The notes: generated from the letters alone by a model not told the origin. DNA of 64,000 nt from Henckelia pumila (GCF_033568475.1 NC_133121.1:136370375-136434374); one strand, 5' to 3'. Counted from the first letter of the stretch, positions 43,707-53,746 are shown. Made by a program: numbers and translations.

Positions 43707-44862
43707 GGTGCCTCAACTCATTAAGGATTTTTGTAGCATGGTTAAAACTCAATTTGCTAAGCATGTTAAAATTCTACGAAGTGATAATGGAACAGAATTT
43801 ACATGCCTTCGTCGATTTTTTTCTGATACTGGTATTATCCACCACACCTCTTGTATTGACACTCCACAACAAAATGGGAGGGTAGAACGTAAACATCGGC
43901 ATATTCTTAATGTGGATCGAGCATTACTTTTTCAAGCTAATATTCCCATTCGTTTTTGGGGGGGAGAGTGTTCTGACCGCTGCATATGTTATCAACCGAA
44001 ATCCTACCCCGTTGCTAAATAATAAAACCCCACACAAAATTCTCTTTGGTTCACCTCCCAAGTATGATGCCTTTCGTGTATTCGGTTGTCTTTGTTTTGC
44101 CAAAAACCAACCTCGTGTGAAGGATAAGTTTGGCCCTCGTTCTCGTCGATGTGTGTTTATGGGATATCCATTTGGTAAAAAGGGTTGGCGTTTGTATGAC
44201 TTGGAGAAACATGTGTTCTTTATATCTCGAGATGTTGTTTTCTGTGAACAACAATTTCCTTTTGCCAGTGTTGTCTCTTTGCATCATACTCCTGATGTGC
44301 TTGAAAATAAGGAGTATTATGACACTATGAATTATTTTGGGGATACTCCCTTCGCAAGGGGGAGTGAGGCACACTCGCCTGTAGCAGGAGACCACGATGG
44401 TGGAGCTGTCCAGCACGTCATACCTCCTGTGGATGGAGATGTAGAGGCTGTCCAACAACTTGGTGCTGATGTAATCTCGAATATTGGGGATGTTGTGAAT
44501 AATGACGAGATGTTCCGCATGAATCTGGTCGAGGTCATCGCATCAAGAAACCTTCTTGTAAACTTAAAGGCTTCATCACCAACAACGTTCGAGTTACAAA
44601 CCCTGTCACATCGTCTCCCATTGCTCCGTCAAACTCCTCAGGTACTCCTTATCTCATTGCTTATTATGTAAATTGTGACAAGTTTTCTGTGAGACACACC
44701 CAGTTTTTGGCAGCGATTACTGCAGGCAGTGAGCCCACCTCCTTTAAAGAAGCTGTTAAGGACCCTGGTTGGCGAAAAGCAAAGCAAGAAGAAATCGATG
44801 CACTTGAGCGAAACGGAACTTGGACTTTAGAAGATCTTCCACCCGGGAAAAAAGCAATCGGG
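43612..44862 (+). pseudogene. Element G integrase core, C-terminus, and start of RT
   Basis: Frame segments 43612-44022, 43910-44671 and 44689-44862. Integrase: KILRSDNGTEFTCLRRFFSD (second Asp), HTSCIDTPQQNGRVERKHRH (Glu), then FRVFGCLCFAKNQPRVKDKF and RCVFMGYPFGKKGWRLYD. Pol linker, then RT start SFKEAVKDPGWRKAKQEEID and GTWTLEDLPPGKKAIG. Frameshifts at about 43700 and 43960 and a stop near 44670. RT ends here at the deletion joint. Confidence 0.87.
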
Positions 44863-45040
44863 ATTTTGATTGCGTTGACTAATGTCAAGTCCATCATAAT
44901 CACTACAAGATCTTTTAATTATGTGTTTTTTGGCACACTTGCTTTATCAAATCAACATTTTTGTTGTTGATTGACATGCACATAACTTGTGCGAAAAAAA
45001 AGAGGATGAGGAAGACTTGTGTGACCGGAGGACGAGACAT
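44863..45040 (-). pseudogene. PMEI copy 2, 5' part
   Basis: ATG at 45040-45038 (minus) with the family signal peptide (VTQVFLILFFFAQVMCMS) and VCQKTHN. About 60 bp are then lost, removing the second conserved Cys and the SSLKSDPRG segment, so a stop follows at 44915. The sequence with IMMDLTLVNAIK then abuts the RT of G at 44862. Clearly a dead copy. Confidence 0.87.
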
Positions 45041-45053
45041 TTTTCTCTCCTCG

Positions 45054-45064
<11 letters not shown>

Positions 45065-45094
<30 letters not shown>
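45065..45094. repeat. (TA)n microsatellite
   Basis: About 30 bp of TA repeats directly left of the fold-back MITE at 45095. Confidence 0.9.
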
Positions 45095-45099
<5 letters not shown>

Positions 45100-45460
45100 T
45101 GATCCCACGCACCCTAGGGTGCGGGAAAATTCGTGTGCACCGTGCTCGAAACAACTCCGATTGACTTGAAATTTTTACGCTAGGATTGTCTCAAAAATGC
45201 AAATCCAACGATATATCATATGATACAAATTTCAATCTTAGTGGTCGGAAGAATCATGAACATGGCCGAAAATTGCAGATTTCACCCAATTTTCGGTCAT
45301 CTTCGCGATTCCGACCACTGAGATTGAAATTTATATTATATGATACACCGTTGGATTTGTATTTTTGAGACGATCCTGTCGTAAAAATTTTAAGTCAATC
45401 GGAGTTGTTTCGAGCACGGGTGCACACGGATTTCCCCGCACCCTAGGGTGCGTGGGATCA

Positions 45461-45465
<5 letters not shown>
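45095..45465. mobile_element. Fold-back MITE, 371 bp, almost entirely palindromic
   Basis: Left end 'agtcttgatcccacgcaccc' and right end 'gggtgcgtgggatcaagact' are perfect inverses. The inverted match runs on, with few mismatches ('gtgctcgaaacaactccgat' / 'atcggagttgtttcgagcac'), almost to the middle ('ggtcggaa' / 'ttccgacc'). Flanked by (TA)n on both sides, which fits a TA-target Tc1/mariner-like element, but the TSD cannot be separated from the microsatellite. Confidence 0.88.

Positions 45466-45546
<81 letters not shown>
45466..45546. repeat. (TA)n microsatellite, about 80 bp
   Basis: Pure TA repeats; the open frames (IYIYIY) that cross it are artefacts. Confidence 0.92.
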
Positions 45547-45550
<4 letters not shown>

Positions 45551-45683
45551 AATTTCTTTACTTTGATACATGTAAATGTTTGTATTAGGGAGTATTTTAT
45601 ATATAAAAAGAGTGCGGTATCTTTTTCCATGTAAAAAACGCATTCATAATATATAGAATGTTTGATGCCAGAAGCCTATTCAT

Positions 45684-46057
45684 GTGCTACTCCGCCTGCA
45701 AGCAGTTTTCTGCCATAATTGCGTTGAATTTGATGGTAGTACATGCAAAGACGAAGACGAACGCCCAAAGGAATTCCCATTATTTGAGGAAAAATCAGCT
45801 ATGTTTGCTTGGATGGAAGATCAACTGCGTGACTCCAATTTGAGAGTTCTTTACTTAGAAGAGCGGTGGACACCATGGGACGGGGGAGAGTTGTTTTGGA
45901 TGAACAAGGTATCTCCAAGGTGAAACATAATCACTTTCATACTGTTTCTCCAGTTGTAGATGTCTGGGAAGTGGATCCCATGAGACGGGCGTTCTTTATT
46001 GTGAAAAAAGGGAATAATCGTTTACCAATGACTCATAGTGGTCATAGCAAGTTTTGA
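45684..46057 (+). pseudogene. Unrecognised protein-coding-like segment, possibly a captured host gene piece
   Basis: Two plus-strand frame segments give a soluble, acidic-looking protein: HNCVEFDGSTCKDEDERPKE, FPLFEEKSAMFAWMEDQLRD and LRVLYLEERWTPW in one frame, then LDEQGISKVKHNHFHTVSPV and VDVWEVDPMRRAFFIVKKGN in another, joined by one frameshift near 45890. Composition and low stop density look like real coding DNA, but I do not recognise the family. It lies where the gypsy relic at 46930 should continue with RT and is absent from the duplicate at 58.1 kb. The end after about 46025 overlaps minus-strand RT relic. Could also be chance open frame. Confidence 0.35.
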
Positions 46058-46082
46058 ATGTTATCTTCTGCACGTTCTCATC

Positions 46083-46929
46083 TAGGGGTGATCACGGTTC
46101 GGATAACCGTCTGATCCGAACCGAAATCGAAAATTCGGTTTGAACCGAAAACCGCGGTTAACCGAACCGAAAAGAAAAATCATTTTTTAAAAAACTTTTT
46201 GTTTTTTTATATTTGAATTTGAATTTTTTTACTAATCAATTAATATGTACATCAATATTGTGTGATCATAAAATTAATTTTATTGAAAAATTGAAAGAAC
46301 AAAAGTCATCATTAGTTTTTTTTTTGAAAAAAAAAACATAATTGGTTAATTAATTATCTAATTAGTCAAACATACAAGATTTGAATTGTGGATTCAACTT
46401 GAAAAATGTATTGATTTAGTGATTTTAAAAAATATTGATTTTTGAAATGAAAATAATTAAAAATTAATGAAGTTATTTTATTATATTATATATATGCATA
46501 TTTGCATTATATATTACATTATTTTTATAAATTAATAAATTGTTATTAAATTTAAAAACGTTAGCAAATTTTTTTGTTCAAAGTGCAGTTATTTTCAAAT
46601 ATATTTTTTGAAGCATTAAATCACAATTATTTGATTTAACCATTAACTTTTTCCAAAAAATTATTCAAATAACAAAAAATATTTAGTTTTTTTTAAACAA
46701 AGTTTTAGTTTAATTTTTTTTTTCAAAATCGATTTTTAGAGTCAAAAAAATTTCAAAAATTTTTTTAAAAAAAAAAACGAAAACGAACCGAAAAACCGAA
46801 ATAATTTCAGTTAAAAACCGAACCGAACCACCCAATTTCGTTCGGTTTTCGGTTTGGCTTTTCGAAGAACCGAAAGTTCAACCAAATTTCGGTTCGGTTC
46901 GGGTCAAGCCGCCCGAATGAACACCCCTA
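46083..46929. mobile_element. Old hAT-type element, 847 bp, inside the gypsy relic
   Basis: TIRs TAGGGGTG.TCA, with 'cggttcgg'-rich subterminal repeats at both ends and an AT-rich centre. Flanks TTCTCATC (left) and TCCTCGTC (right) match in 6 of 8 positions, both mismatches transitions. The duplicate locus at 58185-58205 has the empty site 'cctcatcctccaatttcaac', confirming an insertion with an 8-bp TSD. Confidence 0.85.
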
Positions 46930-47790
46930 TCCTCGTCCTTCAACTTCAACTGTTGTATCCTGATCGCAAATATATTGATCTTAGATAACACCACCGCTCC
47001 CTGCAATTGGTCGAACAGATCATCTATCCTTGGCAAGGGATATTTGTTCTTCATTGTATTTCGATTCAGCTCTTTGTAATCAATTCACAACCTCATTGAC
47101 GCATCCTTCTTCTTAACAAACAACATCGGTGTACCCCACGACAATACACTCGGTCTGATGAACCTCTTATCCAACAGTTATTGCAATTGATCCTTCAATT
47201 ATTTCATATTAATCGGTTCTAATCTGTACGATGCTTTCGAAACTGGCTTAGTTCCAGGTAACAACTCTATCTCGAATTCAACTTCTCTGACTAGAGGCAA
47301 TCCCGCAACATCATCACGAAAAACCTCCGAGAAATTCTTCACCATTTTCACCTCTTCAAGTTTCGGTCATTGCACCTCCTGATTACTAGTTATGCTAGCT
47401 AGAAAACATGTACAACCCTTATTCAATAGCTTTCAGGCCTTACCTGTCGAAATCGCGCACGACATGCTCCTCTTAGATGCAGCATAGAATACAAATGTTC
47501 CTATTTTGAACTTTCAAAGAGACGGTTCTCTGATTGCCGTCAATAATGACCTCATGCTGAGACAACTAGTCCATTCCAAAAATCACATCGAAATCCGTCA
47601 TCTCCAAAACAATGAATACTGCGCACAACTTTAAATCCTGCATTTGAATCTTACAAACACTTACCATACTGTTACTCTTCAATTCTTCCCCTGAAGGCAA
47701 CGACACACTAAACCCCGAAATAGACTTATCCGACAAGATTCCCAATTTCATCATAAAGTTAACATTATGTTGCTTGGCATGCACATAACT
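46930..47790 (-). pseudogene. Gypsy pol relic H1: protease end and N-terminal RT
   Basis: Minus strand: FDVIFGMD (protease end, about 47590-47566), a linker, then chromovirus RT start. Matching sequence on the other copy reads HDDVAGLPPVREVEFVIELL and YRFAPTNMKELKDQLQ; here the RT goes on through [15 protein letters not shown] to LKLKDED at 46930, and after the hAT insertion a few more RT residues to about 46030. Many stops. No LTRs seen, so it is a fragment carried inside the duplicated host block. Confidence 0.8.
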
Positions 47791-48467
47791 TGTATGAAAA
47801 AGCATGGGAACTTGTGGGAAATGAAAGAGAAATACATATACATAAATTTAAAAAGTAAAAATACTATCTAAAAAAAAATTAAAAATACAATATCCCATGG
47901 AATTGATATTACAAATATCTTATGTAATCGTCCAAATTAAATATTGCATCTTATTAAAAGAAATCGATATCATTAATTTGAACAAGTTTACGCACGATAC
48001 CGTCGTTTCAACTTCCATCTTGCCAAATTTAAGATTTCTCCTACATTTGACTGTATGTCGTATGGACTGTATTTATTTTGATCATTACAAGATGTTATTT
48101 TAGTTTTTTTCCCTTCTCATTTGTTAGTTTGGTAGATGTTATTTTAGTTTAAAGTATAGAAAAACATTACAAAACAATCAAATTGACATTTGAGATATGT
48201 ACGTGTAAAATTAATTATTGAAGCAAACATGATATAGATTGGTTGAAGAAAAAGCAGAAGAGGTTAGTAGGAAAAAGAATTAAGCTGAGAAAAATGTGAA
48301 CAAAAACAGGTAGAATTGGAAGATGATTTTTTATGTGTCATGATACACCAAAAAACAGTTACTAAAAGACACTCAACTTTTATAAAATAGTAATTAAGTA
48401 TAGAATAGTATATATAGATAATATAGATGTTAAAATATCACTTAATACTACAATATATTTTGTGTTA
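47791..48467. other. Repeated intergenic block
   Basis: Near-identical to 63385-64000 ('cccatggaattgatattaca', 'ccgtcgtt', 'tttgactgtatg'), and its later part to 25430-25930. Non-coding. Confidence 0.75.
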
Positions 48468-48475
48468 GGGATGAC

Positions 48476-49136
48476 AATTTTCTCCGAACACGATGGAGAA
48501 TCCGATGCCCAACCCGAATGGAGGAGGGTATGAAGGCGTTTTTTGGACCCAATTAAATAAATGGGTAAATGGATATGGGAATCTCGTATATGGGGATGGA
48601 GGAGGATGTAGTAATATCATATCCATACCCGATCCGATACCCAATTAAATTTAAATATCTATATGTATATATATATATATATATATATGTACATATTAAT
48701 TTATATTAAATAAATGCTAATTTAATTTTTTTGTTAAATTATGTTAGTTGGATGGAACAATAAAAATTATTAGTATAAATCTAATGCTATTTTGTAGGAG
48801 TATTATTTTTTTATATAATTCTTAGGTTGTAGATTTTTTTTTATGTTTCATTTTTTTTATTGTTTTCTTAAAAAATTTGGTATAAAAATCTAGTAAATAA
48901 ATATAGTTTTATCAAAATAATTCAAATTTGAAAAATGTATTTGTATGGAGTAGATACGATAAATGGAGATATGAGTAAGGTACGGATATCCGATCCTCCG
49001 ACAGGTATGGGGATGAGGATGAAATTGAATACCCGATGGATATGGGTATTGGTATGTGTATGGAAATGAATTTAATAAATTGGTATGGGGATGGAGACAC
49101 GATATCCTACTCATATCCGACCCATTGTCATCCCTA
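48476..49136. mobile_element. hAT MITE, 661 bp
   Basis: TIR TAGGGATGACAA / TTGTCATCCCTA and perfect 8-bp TSD TTTTGTGT (48468-48475 and 49137-49144). Subterminal regions carry 'gatatggg'/'cccatatc'-type repeats in inverse orientation; centre AT-rich with (TA)n at 48663-48688. Inserted into the PMEI 3'-flank repeat. Confidence 0.94.
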
Positions 49137-49144
49137 TTTTGTGT

Positions 49145-49453
49145 TATACATTAAATTTAGTCTTATATTTCTTGATTATTATGCGAATTAATCACCAAAA
49201 ATATCGCATTTCTAATATCTTCCATAATTTATCAAGTTTATAGTATCAAGGACACTGTTTTTCAAATTTAAGATCACGAGGAGTTGAAAAAAAAAGTTGT
49301 AAACAAAATAATCGAAACTTCCAAAACTTAAAACAACATTAAAGATCGATCAAAACATAAAATAAGATTCAAAAATACAGGAGTTGCAAACAGAAATCGT
49401 AAAAGTTCAAAACTTAAAATTAGATTAAGATCGATCAAATAATTAAATAAAAG
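49145..49453. other. 3' flank of PMEI copy 3
   Basis: Same blocks as at 27840-28143, including 'aaatacaggagttgcaaac'. Confidence 0.75.
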
Positions 49454-50005
49454 TCATAATGGCTTATGCTTCATGAAAATCGATAGAATGTCTTCTGCAA
49501 TTGTAATCAAAGAAAGCATGTAGGCATTGGTGGCTGTCAATGGAGACTTGCGTATCATTGGTGGCTCGAAAAAAAGTTCCTCACAATTTCTCGGTGCCAT
49601 TTGACCAAAATCAAGTAAATCATATGATTCTTCATAAGAACTCAACTCAAAAGCATTTATTGCTCTTTGGAAACCTTCTATAGATACCCCATAAAACACA
49701 CTACATCCGTCAAAGTTTGATCTGATAATTGGATCTGAAGCGGTTTTGTTCAATTTGACGATAAGTTCTGAGATTTTTATTGTCTTGACTAATGTAATGT
49801 CCATCATAATAACAATAAGATCTTTCAAACTGGCATTGAGACCACGAGGATCGGATTTTAAGGAAGAAATACACACGTTAGGATTATGTGTTTTCTAGCA
49901 CATTTGATGTATCAAAGCAAGATTTTTGTTGCTAATTGACATGCACATAACTTGTGTGAAGAAGAAGAGGATTAAGAAGACTTGTGTGACCGAATGATGA
50001 GACAT
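49454..50005 (-). pseudogene. PMEI copy 3, single in-frame stop
   Basis: 552 bp from ATG (50005-50003) to stop (49454-49456), the same length as copies 1 and 4, with no indel. Codon 37, right after the first conserved Cys, is TAG (49897-49895); other copies have CAG or GAG there. Signal peptide VTQVFLILFFFTQVMCMS, VCISSLKSDPRGL (second Cys), GCSVFYGVS (third), NCEELFFEPP (fourth). The extra Cys at position 97 is Asn. An inactivation by one substitution suggests recent death, or readthrough if the base is polymorphic. Confidence 0.9.
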
Positions 50006-50050
50006 TTTTCTCTGCTTGTATGTATATATTTAGTCTATGCATCTTCTTTT

Positions 50051-50058
50051 CTTTTATA
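50051..50058 (-). promoter_or_regulatory. TATA box of PMEI copy 3
   Basis: TATAAAAG, 46 bp before the ATG; same context as copies 1 and 4. Confidence 0.5.
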
Positions 50059-50633
50059 CATGTAAGAGGGCATTTAAAACAACAAATCTGGTGGAATTAA
50101 TTAATAATAAATTTGTAAAATATCTTGATTCTAAAATTTGGTCTATATATTTTATCTTTTTTTGATACATGTAAATGTGGAGTATTTTATATATGTAAGA
50201 GGACATTTAAAACACCAAATCTGGTGGATTAATTAATTAATATTACAAATATATTATATTATAGTGCATCTTTATAAAATTAAAGGGTCGATTGATGTCA
50301 TTCATGTGCGGCGGATATCATTAATTTGTGCAAGATTCAAGATATGGTAATTCCATTTTTGTAAAAATATGTCGATATTCTAAAATTAATTGTACCAAGT
50401 TTAATATTTTCCCTTGTGGATATACCCAATTAATACCAAAGAATTATATTAGAATTAATTAGATCGAATGAACCGAACATGACGACTTATCGGATGATCA
50501 ACTGATCAAGGCCATCAATCATATTTCATCTTTAAATATTATAAATATATATTTTGGCCAAACCAAATCAATGGCGTAGTTGCATGTAAGAAATATTGAG
50601 ATGATAGATACGAATCACAAATTAAATAAAATA

Positions 50634-50671
<38 letters not shown>

Positions 50672-50697
50672 GAAGGAAACAAAGTTTTAAAAAAAAA
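50059..50697. other. 5' flank of PMEI copy 3, with internal repeats
   Basis: The block 'acatgtaagagg.catttaaaacaac' and 'aatctggtgga.ttaatt' occurs twice (about 50058-50104 and 50194-50250), i.e. a partial promoter duplication. (TA)n at 50639-50668. The PME-type upstream repeat 'gaccaaaccaaatcaatg' type lies at 50540-50575. Confidence 0.65.
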
Positions 50698-50776
50698 TTA
50701 GAACAAGTCAGGGTAATATGAAATTCCAGTGGATTTAATCCAATTTTCACTATCAATGAAGTTTCTGGCTGTAAAC
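50698..50776 (-). pseudogene. PME 3'-end fragment (copy at 50.7 kb)
   Basis: Encodes, without a lesion, the last 25 residues of the PME at 53332 with two changes (FTARNFIDSENWIKSTGISY...), including the stop codon 50698-50700. At 50777 it is fused to the 3' flank of PMEI copy 4. Everything upstream in the PME gene is gone. Confidence 0.88.
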
Positions 50777-50926
50777 TTCCAAAACTTAAAACAACATTAA
50801 ATATTGATCAAAACTTAAAATAAGATTCAGAAATACAGGAGTTGCAAACAAAAATCATAAATAAAATAATCTAAAGTCCAAAACTTAAATTAACATTAAG
50901 ATCGATCAAATGATTAAATAAAGTGA

Positions 50927-51478
50927 TCATAGTGACTTATGCTTCATCAAAATTGATAGAATGTCTTCTGCAACTGTAATCAAAGAAAGCATGTAGGAAT
51001 TGGTGGCTGTCAATGGAGACTTGCGTATCATTGGTGGCTCGGAAAAAAGTTCCTCACAATTTCTCGGTGCCATTTGACCAAAACCAAGATAGTCATATGA
51101 TTTTTCATAAGTACTCAACTCAAAAGCATGTATTGCTTTTTGGAGATCTCCTATAGATACCCCATAGAACATACTACATCCATTAAAGCATGATCTGATA
51201 ATTGGATCCGTAACGGTTTTGTTCAATTTGTCGATAAGTTCAGATATTTTTATTGCCTTGACTAATGTAATGTCCATCATAATAACAACAAGATCTTTCA
51301 AGCCGACATTGAGACCACGAGGATCGGATTTTAAGGAAGAAATACACACGCTAAGATTATGTGTTTTCTCGCACACTTGCTGTATCAAAGCAAGATTTTT
51401 GTTGTTAATTGACATGCACATAACTTGTGTGAAGAGGAAGAGGATTAAGAAGACTTGTGTGACCGAATGATGAGGCAT
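50927..51478 (-). CDS. PMEI gene 4: plant invertase/pectin methylesterase inhibitor family protein
   Basis: Intact, 183 codons, ATG 51478-51476. An upstream in-frame ATG at 51541 would add 21 residues before the signal peptide, but it lies upstream of the TATA box and other copies lack it, so 51478 is preferred. Signal peptide VTQVFLILFLFTQVMCMS, then VCEKTHNLSVC (C36, C45), GCSMFYGVSIGDLQKAI (C101), NCEELFSEPP (C141), last helix LSLITVAEDILSILMKH. The four Cys that form the two family disulphides are present. Expected to be secreted and to inhibit PME or invertase. Immediate neighbours are PMEI copy 3 and a PME relic, all in the same orientation. Confidence 0.9.
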   Translation of the reverse strand: MPHHSVTQVFLILFLFTQVMCMSINNKNLALIQQVCEKTHNLSVCISSLKSDPRGLNVGLKDLVVIMMDITLVKAIKISELIDKLNKTVTDPIIRSCFNGCSMFYGVSIGDLQKAIHAFELSTYEKSYDYLGFGQMAPRNCEELFSEPPMIRKSPLTATNSYMLSLITVAEDILSILMKHKSL

Positions 51479-51518
51479 TTTTCTTGCTTGTATGTATATA
51501 TTTAGTCCATGTTCTTTT

Positions 51519-51526
51519 CTTTTATA
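51519..51526 (-). promoter_or_regulatory. TATA box of PMEI gene 4
   Basis: TATAAAAG, 41-48 bp before the ATG at 51478; conserved in position with copies 1 and 3. Confidence 0.55.
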
Positions 51527-51544
51527 CATGTAAGAGGACATTTA

Positions 51545-53331
51545 AAACACCAAATCTTGTGAAATTAATTAATATTATATTTGTGAAATATCTTGACTCT
51601 AAAATTTGGGGCCGAATATTAATTTGTGAAAGATTCAAGAGAAAGTAATTCCATTTTTGTGAAAAATCTTGATTCTAAAATTAACTATACCAACTTTATT
51701 ATTTTTCCTTCTGGCCCCCAATACCAATGCATATATTATCTTTGAAGTAATTGGATTGGATTAACAGTTATATATACCAGATTAAGATCATCAATCATAT
51801 TTCATAAATATAAATATCTATTTTGACCAAACCAAATCAATGTATTTGCATGGCAAGAAATTAAATATTGTGATGATAGCACACACATTATGTATCATGC
51901 ACAAAATACTGCAAAAAAAGGTTATTAGGACCTAGTTTGTGACATATAGTTGCGGTTTTGAACCGCTTCAACATGTTTTGATCCTGTTTTGAAGCCCTTT
52001 GTGGTTATGGAAGTGGCATTAATCATATAACTGTTTCAGTTGTAGGTTGTTCAAGTGGTTCCGTTTCTCATATCATCTGTAGAAGCGGTGGAAGTGATAT
52101 CGGGAGTTATCAAATAACATATAGCGGCGGCCGGTTTTGAACTACTGCTATTGTTCTTTAGCTTTTAAAAAAAAATAAAACAATTGTTTAATATTCTGTA
52201 TTTATCCCCAAATATTCCCCTACAATAAAAAGTAAATTAAATCATTTAAACAATAAATAATTCACAATTAATATTTCAATCATCATAATAAGTTCGTGAC
52301 TATTCTCAAAAAAGAAAAATGGTATTACAATTGATAATTTATATAATTACATTTTCTTTTTAATTAAAATGTGTCTACTCACCTTCAAATCAATACTAAC
52401 AACCAGAACTTTTAGAACTTTAGGCTCCGTTTGGACGTGTTTTTTAAAAACATTTTTTGTGGTTTTTAAGTTAAAAAAACTTATAATATGTGTTTGGTTA
52501 AAATTTTGTAAATTGTTTTTGAAAAAGTTTTTTAAAAAAGTGTTCTTCAAGTACACATTTTGAAAAATAATTGGAAGGTGTTTTTAAGTCTTTTTGGAAA
52601 GAAAAAAAAACGCGGGTCAACAATCGGGTCAAATAACTGGAGACACAATTGGCAACAACAGTTATTCTTGGGATCCAAGTTCAAAATTGGAGTTCGTTAC
52701 TTTTGAAATATTTGATGATGTCAAACCCTTCAATTCTATTTGGGGCCGATATCATTAATTCGTGCAAGATTCAAGATATGGTAATTCTTTATTATTATTT
52801 TTTTGTGAAATATCTTGATTCTAGCTAATTAAAATTAACTATATATACCAACTTTATTATTTTCTTTTCTAGATATACCCAATAATAATATTGTATTATC
52901 TTCGAGGTGCTGTTCACACAAAAAATGATGACTTATATCAGATTAATTAAGTTCATCATCAGTCATATTTCATCTTTAAATATAAATATATATATATATA
53001 TTTTGACCAAAACAAATCAATGTCGTAGTTGCATGGAAGAAATAATATTGAGATGATCATAGCATACTGCACATTACGTATCACAAATTAAATATATCAG
53101 GAAGGAAACAAATTAAAAAAAGTTTCTTATCTCAGTTAATTAAGTTCATCAATCATATTTCATCGTTTCTTTAAATATAAATATATATATTTTGGTCAAA
53201 TTAAACCAAATCAATGTCGCAGTTGCATGTAAGAAAATATTGAGATGATAGATACACGTTAAGTACGATTCACAAATTAAATAAAACAATTCTATATATC
53301 AGGAAGGAAACAAATTTTAATTAAAAAAAAG
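51545..53331. other. Intergenic DNA upstream of PMEI 4 and downstream of the PME relic
   Basis: Two or three copies of the locus 5'-flank repeat (51595-51800, 52740-53000, 53130-53260). 51905-52160 is GC-richer, with 'ggttttgaac' at both ends (51956 and 52132) and may be an old DNA transposon piece. At 52422 'ggctccgtttggacgtgttt' is the terminus of a common hAT-like MITE type, followed by about 150 bp of T-rich and A-rich inverse runs. No gene. Confidence 0.55.
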
Positions 53332-53746
53332 TTAGAACAAGTCAGGGTAATATGGAATTCCAGTGGATTTAATCCAATTTTCACCATCAATGAAGTTTCT
53401 GGCCGTAAACTTGACAACCTCAGCTCTGTCGTAGATAACGTGCGACCAGTTAGCTCTCTGATTTTCACTTAATGCAGCACCAGGTCCGTGGTTATCGAAT
53501 TCCACATCATACACATTGTCAAATCTTTTAACTCCTGGCCACTCCAGCCATCCCTTTGGATCGATCAGTTTTCCCAGAAGACTTTGCATGATCACCGTTC
53601 TGGAATGCTTTTTCCATGGTCGGCCTGTTAGGTGAAATGTCAAAGCTGATGGGCCAATCTTTTCAATGATGGCGTCTGACACGGTTCAGTTTTCCCAGAA
53701 GACTTTGCATTATCACCGTTCTGGAATGCTTTTTCCATGGTCGGCC
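53332..53746 (-). pseudogene. Pectin methylesterase (PME), 3' exon part, cut by copia E
   Basis: Minus strand, ending at 53332: GRPWKKHSRTVIMQSLLGKL, IDPKGWLEWPG, HGPGAALSENQRANW, KFTARNFIDGENWIKS and a stop. This is the C-terminal about 105 residues of a plant CE8 PME, starting inside the LGRPW active-site motif (the Arg binds substrate). In place of the preceding residues lies the LTR of E. A 121-bp segment covering the GRPW end and the LTR start is tandemly repeated (53566-53686 and 53687-53807). PME removes methyl esters from cell-wall homogalacturonan. Confidence 0.92.

Larger units (their letters stand above)
41611..44862 (+). mobile_element. Element G: copia retrotransposon, 5' two-thirds, inserted in PMEI copy 2
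   Basis: Plus strand: LTR 41611 to about 41795 (TGTATATATT start), PBS, gag, protease, integrase, and only the first about 50 residues of RT, ending PPGKKAIG at 44862. There the sequence switches to PMEI. The rest of RT, RNase H and the 3' LTR are missing, together with part of the gene, so a deletion crossed the right border. No TSD survives. Confidence 0.88.

Noticed and set aside
45331..45630. Open frames of repeated Ile-Tyr across the (TA)n tracts (also near 29091 and 44915-45169)
   Set aside because: They are translations of TA microsatellites and have no start context or homology.
51478..51541. Longer start of PMEI gene 4 (21 extra residues)
   Set aside because: The upstream ATG lies before the conserved TATA box and the extension would bury the signal peptide; other copies start at the equivalent of 51478.
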